Positions 1 through 15,100 of a stretch of DNA of 64,000 nt are shown one piece after another. How positions within the stretch are numbered: the stretch's first letter is position 1; each line of letters starts with the position of its first letter. The stretch covers positions 192,002-256,001 of the forward strand of contig WBMW01003269.1 in the NCBI GenBank assembly GCA_013396635.1. Direction: 5' to 3'. Source of the DNA: Penelope pileata (lineage: Eukaryota; Chordata; Aves; Galliformes; Cracidae). The notes under the pieces were generated by a model that worked only from the letters and a program-made list of their open reading frames with translations, ran no database searches and was not told where the DNA came from. The translations under genes and the position numbers were made by a program.

Positions 1-16
1 AACAATGGGTTCTCAC

Positions 17-148
17 CTTTTCTGGCTGGTCTTGAAGAGGAGTAGAGGCTTTGTAACCCAACTGTAGCAACATTGCTTCTGCTGCATTTCTTTTAGCTAT
101 TTTCTTGTTTGGACCTGTTCCAGTAGTAATCTCATTGCCTACCTTTAC
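17..148 (-). CDS. STAU2: STAU2 exon: residues 416-459, second half of dsRBD4
   Basis: The acceptor is ATTTATTTTTTAG and the donor is CCAGAAAAG/GTGAGA, so the exon is complete although it sits at the window edge. It encodes VKVGNEITTGTGPNKKIAKR, then NAAEAMLLQLGYKASTPLQ and DQPEK. The KKIAKR cluster (about residues 430-435) is the RNA-contact lysine patch of dsRBD4. It is 132 nt, phase 0 at both ends. The remaining C-terminal exons and the 3'UTR lie beyond the left edge. Confidence 0.97.
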
Positions 149-3100
149 CTAAAAAATAAAATATTGATCATAATCATGAAAAATGCAAGACTATTTAACA
201 TCACCACACAATAATCTTGCTGACCTAACAACTACCATCAGCTCTTCTGATGAAGATGCAATCCAGAACAAGTAAGAACAGTGCAAAAGTGGACTATGAT
301 ACTGCTTCCCCAAAGGTAAGTTTGTTAGGATTTTTCAGAACGTCCACAAATTCATATCAAAGAGCTATTTTTCTATTTATCTTACTTTCATCAGCGTTTG
401 TGTCAACTAGTTCTCCTTGCTGAACATTTCCCTAAGTTTTGTTCCCCACTCTTTCATAATGTGGGAAGTGCTACAGCATCTGGATTTCCTTGTAGAAGTG
501 TTGCCCTCAGCAGCTCCCCAGCATCAGCAGGACAGCATCCAGAACAATGGAGAGACAAACAATGACCTGGAGATTGTGGCTGAAAGAGACTGGTTTTTAT
601 AGAAGGATGAAAACTATATTCTCCTTCCTCCCACTTCATTGCACTGCAAGAAATGCAGGGATAGGGGCTGCTTCCTGCTTCTGTCCTTACACCTGACAAG
701 CTTTTATCAAAACTTCCTTTGGAAAGAAGGCTCCCTGCTAGACCTGCGCCTGTACTGCCCAAAGGACTTTCAACAAACAAGATGCCTTTCAGGTCACTGA
801 GAGAAGATAAAATCTCAAAGACAGATTACAGGTGATGAATATCCTCAACGAGTGAGTCTCAAGCTTATGTCTTGAAACTACTGAAGCTGTATCTGTCTGC
901 TTTGAGGTATCAGCACTGTCACTGCTATTCATTTGTGCAATAGTCATAGTTCTTTAACAGCTATATTTCAGTTTGTCCATTAAGACATTTGCCCAATCAT
1001 CTCTAAAAATAGCATATGGTCCCAAATCAAGTTGAAAAAAAAAAAGAAACCCAAAATAAAATAATAAAATACCCAAGGCAAACTAAATAAAAGAAATCTT
1101 AGAGGTCAATGAGCTGAAACATTCTGGAAGGAGCTTAAAAAATTACAAAAACAGGCACACAGTTGCTAAATAAATAATAAGTGCTATTTAATAATTTGTT
1201 ATTCAATAATTATTCACTTTCCTCAAATTATCACGTATATATTTTCCTAAAACCTTTAAGTTTTCTCTCTCAAATATTCATTAATTCTAAATAGAAGAAG
1301 CTGTAAATAAATTACAATCAAATCTCTTCAAAATACATATGTAATTAAACAAAAAGATTCAACTACAAAAAAAAAAGAAATATCAATAACCTTGAAATAA
1401 AACCTTTATGTTCTATGTAGATCTGAAATTACAATTAGAAAACAGCCAATCCGTTACAGGTTCGTGTGCAATAAAATTGAGACTTTAATGGGACAGGACA
1501 AAATGATAATTTATAACATAACCCACAATAAATCAATGTGCTGCTATTTCTCAGACCCGTAAAACTGGTTTAGCTATTATTATAACCTCTATGAAGGATT
1601 AAAGGTCTGACTACAAAGAGAAAAAGCTTTCTGAAATTAACTTCGGGAACAGAACACCAACTAATGTCATCAGAGGTTTTTCTCTGTTTACCTAGTGGTC
1701 AGGACAAGTAATTGGATCCATTTCATCACATCTAAACTTGCTCTTTGGGTGACAGATAAAAATGAACATACTATCTCTAGATATTTTACTTCCACATTCA
1801 ATTAAATTAAATGAAAACATTGTTTAAGTAGTTTATACAAAGCCTTTTTATTCTGATAAGGTTTTTCGCGTGTCATAATGAATCCACTGAGACTTCCTGA
1901 AGGCAGGAGAAACTGAGGTATGATTTTAGTGTGAAAATATTACAAAAGGGTAAATATAGGGCTACGGTATTTACAAGTATACAGGAAAAGCAGCCTATCT
2001 ATGAAATTCCTTTGATTTTTTTCTTTCACAAATCTTCTTAGATATGGGGATCTTATACGTATTCACTGCTCTTAAGTGTTTTTTCTTATTCAAACCAAAT
2101 ATTTTACCACTACTGAGAATCCTTTGATGGAAAACCAAATTCTCAGCACACCATTCTGATACTGGACTGTGTTACACAACATTTTGCTGACTCCACACAG
2201 AATCATCTCTAATTGGGGGAGGTCTGAGCATGGGAAAAAAGAGGGTCTTTTTCAAATATTTTCAAATAGCATAAAATGTTGGAAATCCAAGATTATATTC
2301 ATAAATCAGAACCTAAAACAAAAGGAACTCAATATATATATATATTTTTTTCCCAGGAAGCAAAATAATAAATTGCCAAGATCACTGAAGTCCAAGGAAA
2401 CAAAGACTGCTACCCTGTCTGGATAGACACAAAGGAAAGATTTAAAGACTTAAGTGAAATCTTAACTTTTTTCTTGAGAAGAAGGTGCTTGGAACATCGT
2501 AAATTCTGACTGCAGTCAGAAGTGACATTTTGGTGTGGTTTGTGGGCAACAAGTCAAAACATACTCAGATTTGCTGTTCTGGATTGTCCTGGCCCAAAAT
2601 TAATTCAGTGGAAACACATGAAAAAAAATTCTTTCCTGTTCCTTATCTTTCTTAACCTGCTATCTAACACAATATATAATGGCTACATCAAATCTCTGCA
2701 AATGTTCTTAATTTAAAAATTAAAGAAACATTAATGATCTACCGTTTGTGTATTATATCCAAATCCACTAACTGGACAGGCTAAAATGCGTGATGGAAGG
2801 CTGTTTTTGTTGTATTTCAGATATGATTAAAGGTACCCAAGCAGATGAAAATCTAAAAGGAGTTCCTAGAAGATATACAGTACTATTTGTTTAAACAAAA
2901 GTGCTTCGTAACACAAAGCATATTCTCCATACTACAGAATACTTGTTTGCAGTGCAATACACTCACTGATCAACAACCGCAGAACTTTCAAAAAAGAAAA
3001 GTTAAATAAATCATGAACAAGGGGGATAAAACAAGAAACTGTTAGGTGAAACAAAAATAAGAGTATAAAAACATAAAACCACTACAAGAAAGACTTCTAG

Positions 3101-6100
3101 AGGACAAATAACTTAATTGCTACCTGTTTCACCAAAAAAATCGAGAAGGAATAGGGTAGGGTAGCGTAGTTCAGTTGGAAGAGACCTTCAAAAATCATTT
3201 AGTCCAATTGCAAGGAAGTTCCTACTGGCACTGTATTTTGTACTCCTGCTGTATAACTGACCATAAAGCAAAGAGCTAAACACAGAGGGATCAGCGTTAC
3301 ATTACACCACATTTTTCTTGTGTTTCAACATGACAAAGTAAGAGCACTATCTCAGACATAACAGCAGATGATACCTGCATAACAAATTCTCGACGGCGAG
3401 GCATTCCTCTCTCTGAAAGAAGAACATACTCTGGCTCCTTCTCCTTTTTGGCCTGCTGGATCTGAGCCAGACGACTGATAGGATTCATTCCTTGACCATA
3501 TTCTGGTCCAGTCTAAAATAGGTTTCAAAGAAAGAACCATTATTTCATTATATATCAATATTATATATGCTATGCTACTATACTACCTCTTCTCTAATAG
3601 TCCTTTTGAGAGCAATGAGCAAATTTCATACCCTCTTTTGATGTAATACTCAATGAGGACAGAATTGAAGCAACATCTAAAACTTCACACCGTAGTGGTG
3701 TAATGTTATCATAATGCAAGCCATGGACACAGCTGTGCATTTCATCAAAAGCTGTGTATCATCTCCATTGTTATCAAATCCAGAAAAACTGAAGAGGCAG
3801 TTCTTCTCTCTCAGAAATAGATTAAATTTAGGACCTAAAACTATACTCCAAAAAATAGGTTTTGAATGTGAAGGTTTCCTGCAGTTTTAGTCTTGAGGCT
3901 GCACATTATGGGGGTAATAGAGACTGTAACATCAGATAGTAAGCGATCAACTCTCCACCAATCTAACATAAGTTTGAGTGGCTAAGTATACCTTATTATA
4001 CCTCATGCAGTATTATTTTGTACAGGTTTAAGCGACTATCCAACATACCAGACAATGGAAAGTCATGTACAAGATGTTTAACTACTGCCTCACAAAAATG
4101 CTTCCCAAAATAAAATACCATTTAGAAGATTTTGATCACTTGTAAAGCATCTTCTTAAGGACTGAAGAGACAACAAGTTAATCTGATTAGCTGTATGATG
4201 CTGAGACAATGTGTCATAAATATATGGACATTCTGCGGCTGCTTTTGTTAGGTCAAGTGGAGGATTAATTACTACAGATGCTCTTTTGTTTCCGTACAAA
4301 TTGATGATGAGTACACAAACCAGGGCTAGTCCCTGCAGGATAACTGAATTCTGTAAGTAGCAATAAATCTACTGCCACCAAGAGAAAAAGCACCATTTAA
4401 GAAACATGAGCTCAGAAGACTCGAGAGCCTCTAAGTGAAGCTTCATTGGTGCAGCAAGAAGCATATGAACATCCTCTCTGAGACTGCATACATTTTAATG
4501 GAGAGATGGTTCGAAGCCTACAAGCCCTCCATGGGCTGGTCTCCACAACATTTTCTACCTGTTTTTGAGAGCTGAAGAACATTATCAAACAAATGCTAAC
4601 CTTAACATAGGCACATGAAACAAAGAAAGTATTTTCCTTCGGCATTTGACAAGTGACGCATTAGGCTGAGACGTGAACAAACTCCTGTATTTCTTTCAAA
4701 CCTCCGAAATCAAAACAGATTAAACTTGAACCCAAAAAACTCCAAAATCCAGCTCCCTGAGGGGAGCACACATTACTGCTATTTCTTATTCTCTCTCTTC
4801 AAACTGGGGTGAGGAGAAAGGAGTGGGGATAAACCATCACATATTCCAATGAGGCTTCCTGAAGGAGATGATGCTAAAAATCCACATATAGCTTGGAGGC
4901 TTTGATCCTCCACTACAACAAACAAGCTCCTGCTGACTTCAGTGATGCGAGTTCAGTTATTGGACAGCCCCTTACAAGCCATTACATTGGAGAATTTCAC
5001 AGCATTGTCAGAATCAAAAAAAAAAAAAAAAAAAAGTACAGGCACATCAACACAAGCAAATAAATAACAATATCGACAGAAAATGACAAACAAGTCTTTA
5101 CTGACTTAAAATCTGAGTAACTGTTACTTTCCAAGCAAATATTCTTAATTCTAACAAGGGTAGACACATACCTTCAATATTGTTTTTGGACGTTTTTTGA
5201 AGTACAGTTTTGGCTTCTCGATCACAGGAAGAGGAGGAAGCTTCTTCAGTTCTTGTAAGACAGACATTGCAGCGCGTTTCTTTGAGAGTTTCTTACTGTT
5301 CCCTTCTCCCTCTGCAGTGAATTCTCCTACTGTAACTCGTGTAACAAAGCTCTTCATGTGAGGAGGTCCACTTTCTTTTATCACCTTTTAAACAAAAGTA
5401 TTTTGAGTCAAATCATCCAAAAATTCTAATGCTTGTATTTCTGCAACATACTTACTACCAATGCAGCACCTCCTACTTGAAGGCATTTAGATGGGTTGTC
5501 ACAAAATCCTGACAAGTCTTAATGGCAGCACAAGGTTTGAGGATAGAAAATTAAGGTTGGTAATGTGAACCTAACCATCATATTCAGTGTTTCACAGGAA
5601 AGACAGTAGATCTACATTTTCAAAATATATCAGTAACACAGTAAACAGTAGTGATGCATATTTAAACCAGGGCTGTTGTTTTCTCCTTGCAAGGTGCTTC
5701 ACATACTCAAGAATTTCAATTCATGAAGGTCCAGTCTTTGGCTATTTCTCTCCATCCAACATATTCAAAACTATGTTTGTGACATCGCTTTACCATGTTC
5801 ATATTTTTTTGTGTGTTATCATTAAAATCTAGAATGTTCAAGCATGGCCCTAAACTTTTCCACCCTAAAGGCCAGAATTTTCACATGGGCCTAGCTGCAG
5901 ACAGAATTGCCTGCTCTCAGCTCTTACCCTGCCAGAGCGCACAGCTCAGACAGACACCATGCACATTGGAAAGGCTGCCACAGTGTTGACTCTGTGACTC
6001 TCAGCTGTCCCTCCCACCAGTACAAAAAGGAATGATCCAGAGGAGCACCATCACTCACACAAAACCCAATCAGTTCTGGAAATTTTAATTCATTCATCCC

Positions 6101-9100
6101 TTTCCAAACATATTCAGGATGAAAGATGATGAGGAAACACATTTGAAGTACTCCTCCACTATTAAAAGTTGCAATAATATGAAAAAATAAAATTGAGAAA
6201 TTCTGAATGGTTTGTCTTCCTTTAGCTTTCTTCTGTCGATACTTTTCCATGCACACATTCTCCTTCTAGGACGTGATGCTGCTAGAACATAGCTACCAAT
6301 AGATCACAGCACATGCTGCAACAGTCATCTATTCATGCATGCAACACTTTCTGGTCTGGATAATGTCTATCAGGAATTAGAGACCCCATTTGGGAAAAGG
6401 TTCAGCTATTTTGTTTGATGGGCGGAAACAGCTACCTAATTTAATCTTTGTTACATGCAATGTGTGCAAGGAGAGATTAGAGCCTCTGACAGGCACCTCT
6501 ATTGTCTTCAAAATCAATACAAATACATATTTTTCAGTAGGTGCAGTAACGTCAAACCATCCATTGAAGAACTGTAACGTCCAAGTGCCAGGGAATGGAG
6601 GTAAAGGTGCTAGGGCCTTCTTGGTGTAATAACTGTGTTTTTAACGGGTTGAAACCTTCAACCTTAATATTATTACAACATGTTTTGTATTAAAGTTCTT
6701 TTTATCAAGGTCATGTCCCTTGCATTATTTAGTTTTGCAGTTACACTGTAATGAGGTCTCCCTAGGCTTGTATTTCTTTTTTAAGCTCTCTTTTGTGGCA
6801 ATTTCACCCAGCAAACACAATTATCACAGCATTTATCAATAAAAAGACACAAAATGAAAACTAACAGACAACTTTGTCCACATTTTCCCAGAATAAGGCA
6901 GCATCTGTGCCAGCATGGGATTTTTACACTGCAATCTGGGAGTGTTCCCGCTCTCAGATTAAAGATAATGATTTCAGAAGTGTTTTCAAGATTGCCTCAC
7001 TTGAAGGTGAGGTGCGAGAAGTGGTCGTGCTTTCGTGGCACCCAGCCTCAGCCTGGGATGCTGTGCTGCCCAGGATGGCCCTGCTGCAGGCACAGGAGGG
7101 CTGCGCACCTGTGTTACACCCACCAGCACACCCTATTCCACTGTCTTTAAGATGTGTCTTAATTGACTACTGCACAGTGCTATCCAAGCCTTACAACACG
7201 CTGGCTGTAAAAAACGACGCTGAATTAACATTACTAGGGTCCATAATCTTTTAGTGGTCTTATTAATGCCATTATAGAGGTGTTTCCACTTATATGCAAT
7301 ACAGTGTATTAATAAAATATACAACTATGTATATACTGACCAGATGAAAAAGGACAAGGTAACTTGCTTAACAAGCATAATTGCTGAGTTCCTTAAATAT
7401 TACTTTTATGCAAGTTTTCTCATATATATAAATGCACACAAACATATATATATGAAAAAGAATCTTAATACAAAATCCGATCACATTTTCATGAAAATAT
7501 ATTTCTTAATATAAAACCAATGTATTCTGCTGTGATTTTCATCTTTTAAACTTTTAAGCCCGGAAAACATTCAAATAATTCAAATTTGAACAAGGTAAAT
7601 AATTGCCTGGAAAACATTCAAAACTGTTTCTTTGTTAGCGAGTATATGAAAAAAGTCTGTACTGTCAATGGAATGAACCCCATAGGATTTGGATGGTATC
7701 TGGATCAAGCTAAACATCCAAAATTGGTAGTTTAGCAAAAAAAAAATAAAAAAAAAAAATTACCTAACAACATTTTTGGTTAACCCCAAATTTTAGATCT
7801 TTCTATTCCGCATGATTTCAAACAGTTGTTCTATAAGCCTACACACACAAAACACTTAAAAGAAATTCTGCCTTTGCTATCCAGGAACACTATATGCATT
7901 AGTACATTAAACCATTTCCTCAGTTGAAAGATACGACCTATGGATCAAATCATGGCTAATTTAAAGCTGAGAATTTGATTAAGGGTGACAGTTCAATACA
8001 CTTTTCTTTTCTGTTCCACTGACTTAAAGAATAATTCCAGCAAGAGAAAACACATGGGGCCAAAACCCATCTAAGGTCAAGTTACATCAAGAGTGAATTT
8101 GGCTCAATTTAATGAATCATGCTGACAAATGAAAAACAGCAGTACAGTTACAATGAAAGAGCAATGCTGCTTCAATTATTAATGAGGCTACAGGTAGAAA
8201 AATCAAAAGACAATGACAAGATTAAACGGACATTAAAAAAATAATGGAGGAGACAAAGAACAGGTCAACAAAAACAGGTCACCTATATTCACAATTATTT
8301 AGAAAATACCAATATATTTCCATGTGCTTGTGTGGGCTGACATGCCACATCCTCCCAGTTTAAAATAAAAAGAGTTTGTCTGGTTTATGAAAACATGCGC
8401 ATGAGAGCTACTTGGAACGCCCATCATCCAGTCTGAAAGCCTTAATGCCCAGGAGACCCGGAATAAGATGGGTGCAAAACTTCTCACTGAGAACTTGCTC
8501 AGACTTTCAGAGGTAGCAGTTAGCTCTGCTCCTAGCTCAAAATACTGAGCCTTCGCCTCACTGTGATTGGAAAAAATACTGAAAATAAAACAACAGCCTG
8601 AAACATCCCAAGGCATCTAATGCCTGGTGAGTGTACTGTATTACTTCTAGACAATTCTTCTAACACCTTAAGTTGTTGACCTCAGTTATGTCTTCTAGGC
8701 CAACCTAACTCACTACTAAGAAGTTTGGAAAGAAAAACACATCTGTGGTGCAAGAGAATCAAACCAGCAAGATTTCAGCCCATTGTCAAGGAGATAATAA
8801 GAAGCAAAGAGCATCTTAGAGCTATTCTAACACTTGCTACCAGCTTTGTATCCTTCCTTAAAAAGTATCCATTAAGAGTCCCACCATGCCTCGAGAGTTG
8901 TATTTTGACTGAAAAAGTTGATGAATACAGGCTAAGTAAGGATATATCTGTGGTAGGTGTGGTATGAAGCTTGGTGTTTTTTTAATCAGAACTGAATGTT
9001 TTTATTTTAGTTAGCAAATTGATAAATAGAAATTCCTTAGAACTCTCCTAATGCTTCTAAGCAATTATAACTAGCCATTATTGCACAAAATAAGATGAAC

Positions 9101-12100
9101 AGAATGAGCACCTAACTCCCATTGGCAGAGCAGCTGGACTGAAGTCAAGCGCTCAGTTTCAACAGTTACACTCGTATTAAGAAAACTACTGGGTTCTGTA
9201 TGCTCTCCTTATTTTCCACCCCTTATGCAATTCTGAGAATGTGTTTACATAGAACTTTACATATCTTTACGACCATTATTTAGTTGCATAACACAGCACT
9301 GTTGGAACATTTGCTAAAGAAGAAAAGGCTGATCATTTTATAGCCATCACAAAAAAAAAGCTAGAGAAAGCTTTGATGCCTGCCTGGAATAACATAAAAC
9401 CATTTGTAAATAAAATCCTATTAGAAACATCAGATCCTGGGGATTACCCGTAATTGCTTAGCAGATTTATTGAAATACAAGCTAGTACCAAGTTAAATCA
9501 AAACTCTATTTAAAAATGTCACCTATACTTAAATTGAAAGGCAGGAAATAACACAAAACCTGTCAGGAGAGCAAGAAAATGTATTTTTTCAATGTTGTTA
9601 ACATTCTTTGGCAAGGGACACATTCGACTTTTCCTGTACTAAGTATCTCTGCCTTCATTCTCTCCTTACCAAATGCTCTCCCTTCAACAAGCTAAAACAT
9701 AGGAATGAAGTTAGGAACATATTCAAAGCACTACACCTCTTTCCATTCCAACATCCAAGCCATTCTTTGATCTGTGACCACTCGTCTCTCTGTATTTTAG
9801 TGTACTGATTTGTGTGGAACTATTCCAAATACCTTCAAATACTTAAGGTAGAAAACAACTTACGTGAAAGCTGAAACATTAATTTTGCTCTTCCTTTTTG
9901 AAACGCAGGCATGTATTTCCGTTTTGTCTGATCATACATAGGAATTACATTCTTTCCATGTAATAGCAAATTGATAAACCAACACTCCCAGATACTCCAC
10001 TTCTATCCTTGAGATTTTACTTTCTAAACTTTCTAATTAGTTCGTATTATGGGATTTTTTTTTGCAATTATAGAACATATATATGATGCGTATACCCATG
10101 CGTTAGACCAAGGAATTCCTTTGTCAAAATCCATATTCAGTATCTTTGGCTCCCTTGTCTAACTTCTGAGAGATTTCTAAGAATGTCCAAGTAGCTCGTT
10201 TGAAATTGGCCAAACCATGGATATGGGCAAAACACATCAGTAAACTGTATAAAAAGTGCTGTATAGCATGTCACACTGCAATTTGTTTTTTGGTATGCAA
10301 ACATGCATTTGCTTCAAAACAAAAAAGGACTAGAGAAAATAACCACCACCAGCACAGGCACTGCCCATGTCATAGAATCATAGAATGGTTCAGGTTGGAA
10401 GGGACCTTAGAGATCATCTTGTTCCAACCCCCCTGCCATGGGCAAGGACACCTCCCACTAGACCAGGTTGCCCAAAGCCCCATCCAGCCTGGCTTTGAAT
10501 ACTTCCAGGGAGGGGGCATCAACGACTTCTCTGGGCAACCTGTTCCAGTGTCTCACCACCCTCACAGGGAAGAATTTCTTCCTTATATCCTTCATATTTG
10601 CTCAGTATAAGCGTATAACAATAAGCGGAAAAATAAAAGCCAACAACTTCAGCGTGCCACTTACACTAGGTTTTTCTGATTAGAAAACAAAACAAACAAG
10701 TCCAAAAGTTTGGAAGTCTGGTGGTTCCTACCACAATAATGTCAGATTTTTACAGTTTGTGTAAGAGCTTTCTCATCGAAAAAATTCTACTGTTGCTGTC
10801 ACTCTTCTCCCAATTAGTTCACTGAATGCATTAGAGCTATTCCAAATATTCTTTATTACTTATGGTAAACAAGGGTGTAAGAAGCAGATTCATAGATTAA
10901 GGCTTAAGTAGAGATAAAGAATCAGTGTGGAAGATGAAAAAATAGTCTTGACTTTCAGAAAACAAAACATCATATACAGTGTCTTAGTAGAAACTTTCTG
11001 TACCTGCAGCTGAAGTCAACACTTGGTAGAAACTCAGCATCTTAGATTCTGATACAATGCCAAAATTATCTGTTTATAATTTACATGAATTTAAGTGTCA
11101 TATTCATAATGAATTAACATTTTTAACTGTGTAGAATTTCAGTGTTGAGTTTCTTAATGCTGTCTCAGCAAACAGACAAATATAGAACACATACCTCAAA
11201 ACTGACAGGTATGTTGCGCTTCAAAGCGATTTCAAACACTACACTGATCTCAGACTTGTTTGCATCTTTATCTTCTTCTGTTTCTTTTCCTGTTTCTCCA
11301 TTCTGAAAAAGAAGAATACATGATGATAAAAAATTCTCAGACACTTTTGCGTTCTCCTGTCACACCGTAAAGCAGCGTTGGTACACCCACCTCAGCACCC
11401 CACTACCAGCCACCCGCTGACCTGTGAAGCTACACATGTGCAGTTATGCTTCATATTAAAGGAACATGTACACAATTTATAAACTAATGATGGATGACAC
11501 AATCACTTCTACAGATTTTAGTCTTATTAATGGCATGACTAATAATCACCTGAACGCAAGCTTTGAACATGAGTATTAAAGACCCCGTGACCTGCTTAGC
11601 AGTCTCTGTGGGTGCCCCCTTCTGAGCAAGGATGACATCTCCTGTACTTCCCAAGAAAGACTGAAGACTGTACTTCTCTCAGAAGGGACTCAGTGAACCC
11701 CCTGCACTTTCGCTGGGTCACCAGGTTACAGGTGTCCTCAGCAGGTCCAGCTGCTCAGTGGCCCCTCCGTTGGCTTCCCTCTGGGAGTTACGACCAGTAT
11801 GAAAAGGTAGTGACAGGGAACAGCTTGCTCAACACAGAGCGTTATTTATTTATCCATAGGAACATAACAAACAGAGGGGATAAGAGATAAAACAACAAAA
11901 GGCATACACAAACATTATCCTGCCTAAAATTCAGCTTTGCTTTGCACTTTAGGTAAGCCCTATTTTTCTCAGACATCCACCAGCACGAGGACCAGATATC
12001 ACCTCCTGCAACTGCTGCTTTTTGGTGTCAGTCTCCCAGGCCACATTTTATTTAGTTTTCAGAAGGTGAACTTCCAGCTACTTTCACATTGCAAAGCCCT

Positions 12101-15100
12101 GAATGCTTCAAACTGGGATCTCTCAACAATCCTGCAGCCTTGGCCAGACTCCCAATTTTTTATTAGTGGAGGTAAACATCAAAGAAGTTTGGGCTGAATG
12201 AGGTGGATTCCTGCAGAGCTCCCATCTTACATAACCAAGTCTGATCTAAATCTTCAGCCACAAGCACAGCCACAAAATTCAGATACTGAAGTTACAAAAT
12301 AACAGTGAAAAGCAATAGGTCCTCCACAACAAGGGCACTTATCCATACTGTATCTACCGTTTGTTAACTTCTAATATATATTGTATCTAACAAAGAGGAG
12401 GACCAGAAATGCAGCAGCAGTCAAGTACCAGCATGCAGACTGGCAGCACTTTTCGTCTCACAAAGTGGTTGCAAAATTTTGACTCTGTAAAAGCAATTTA
12501 TATCCCTGCCATTGGTCTAGAACTAAATACAAGACAAAACTGATAAAGTCTGTGGAACTTGCTGAACACAAAGGGTACAGTGTAAAGCAGTAACAAGGCT
12601 AGTTAGAATGAAATTATGTAGTACTTTCAGCTCATTTCACAAAATGAAATGTAAAGTATCACTGAAATCAAGAATACAGGTCATTATAGGTCAGGCAAAG
12701 CATTGATTCAGTGAAGAACTTAGGTTTGCTGAGAATAATCAACTGAATGGAGTTAAAATGACAATATTTAAAATCAAAAACGTATCTTGGGGTATACAGA
12801 ATGTCAAACAAAGAGTGAAGTAATACTGTTTTGTAAACAATCTTAGCAAAAATCTTACTCAATATGGTATTCAATTAAGTCTGTGTTTTATAAAGGAATC
12901 TGAAAATCTGAAAGGCAGACAAAAAAGCCGCATGGATGAACAGCTTGTTGGAAAGAAAACAAATTTACACTGAGACATTATGGAAACCATTAGTTCTACA
13001 AAAAGATTTAAAATCACTTTAGCATAATTTGCAAATACATACAAGGGAGAGATTTTTGATCGCTGTTTGTTAGATTTAGCAAAGACAAGAAAATACCTGT
13101 TAGAAAATGAAGCTGGGCAAATTTAGCCTCATTTAGCTTCACACTACATAATCTATCTTTGAAAGGGAGAATAACTAGTCACCGGCATAATTTACATAAT
13201 ACAGAGCCATACAGACTCAATATTGAAAATCACTGAACGTCCCCTCTGCCCTTAAAATTTCAGCCCTTGCATATTCTTTGACCAAACACAGGCAAGAGAC
13301 TAACTGCACTGCAAATGAGGGAGGATCACAGACTTTAAGGCTCAGACCTAAGCAGTGAGGAAAGAAGTTTCAAGCCTTAGTTATCTGACTTCCCCAGCTT
13401 CAGGAAGGTAAAATATGTTCAGGAGTGTCCTATGTACTTTGAATTTAAATTTGATCTTCATTCCAGAACTGACACTTTAATTGTAAGGTCTTTCTTAGCC
13501 TGAAATCTATGAGACAGCAAGGTGCTTTGGCAGACACACAATAGCTCTTTTATGTAAGCAGCTTCAGATCCCTCTATACTCCTGCTCTGTTTACTGATCA
13601 TTTCTTGTTTCTGCTCATCTCATCCTTTCCACATACTTGCTCAAGGAAGCATTACGATGGTAATACTCTTCTTTAATGGTTTCATATTGATAAGGGATTT
13701 TATCCTTAACTAAGCTAAAAAAAGAAGAAAAAAAAGGAAAATATGGGCATTGAGATGAAAGAAGAATATACAGAATTCTCATTAAGCAAACACGGTTCTG
13801 AAGGTCAAAGTTTAAAACCATGTACTTACTGCGCTATTTTCCACAGATCCCATTCCAGTGAGGTTCACTGCCGGCCTCAGCAGGCCGATCTCCTCCTGCT
13901 CCTGCTCTCATTGGGAGCACAGTGGCATTGACTGGAGAAGCAAATGGGGCCAGCCAGGCTCATGCATTCTGGCTCTGATCCATGCATGAGGTGTGGGGAA
14001 TCTCACATCTTCCCTGGCTAACCCCAGCAGGTCAGTTTTGCTGAAAGAAGTAGAGCTCTACAGAGCTGGAGCAATGATATGGTAAGGGCACATCCCACCG
14101 CTCAGTAGTTCACATGACCAGTAGCAGGGAGTAGCCCAACCCTTGGCAACATGAGGCCTTAAATTGCATTTCAACCTGCCACTTCTCAGGATAGGTGCAC
14201 CTGACTCCACACAATACACCTCTGAGTACTCCAGTGTCACCTCCAGCCTTCTCCAGTCACCTGTGGCTCTAACCCATAAAGAGGATCCCTCATTATCCCT
14301 ACCTACAACAAGTAGCCTCAGTATGATCAAGACACATGAGCTTTCCTTGGGACTTCATTCATCTTCCTACCCACAGACATCTGCTACTGAAATCCTGCAG
14401 CATCCCGGCTGGCCTTCAGCTGCTGCACCAGAAAGTCACAGCACTCCCACAGACCTTACCAACGCCACATGACTCTCTCGTCTAACACATTACTCTCTTC
14501 TGACAGTTCTCCTTTAATTTTTCTTGTAACTAATTGTGGATTTGATTCAGTTTTCAAACATCATTTATGGTGGTAAAGAGAAGAATAAAGTTAGCTCATG
14601 AGAGAGAGAGAACAATACAGAGTGCTACAAGAATTTAGTAAACTCAGTTTACCATGGCGACATCTCCTACAAGTCTGCACTCCCAAACAGACACTGATCT
14701 AAACAGACACTAAATAGACCCAATTAGACATGAAGGTTAAAGATCTTATTACTTTCCCTAGGTAAATGCCATACATACAAGGCCTGTTAAATCTCAGTAC
14801 ACAAACCAAGTATGCACCCATGATATTTATATAAATCATTTACTTTCTTACACTACTTACTATCCTAAGCACCTAGATAAGAAAAAAAGATTGTCTCCTG
14901 ATGCATTTGTTTTGGATTATCTGACTGGGCAATTTTATTGCTCAGTATTTTAAATAATTTTGTTTTCATTTGTCCTTTTAACTTGCAAAGATTATTTTGT
15001 GACTAATTTTTCTGCTAATATATTTTTAAATGACAACATTTTCATTGTTAAGTAGCAATATACACCATTTACAGCAATGAGAAAGCTAATTATTCAAAAA

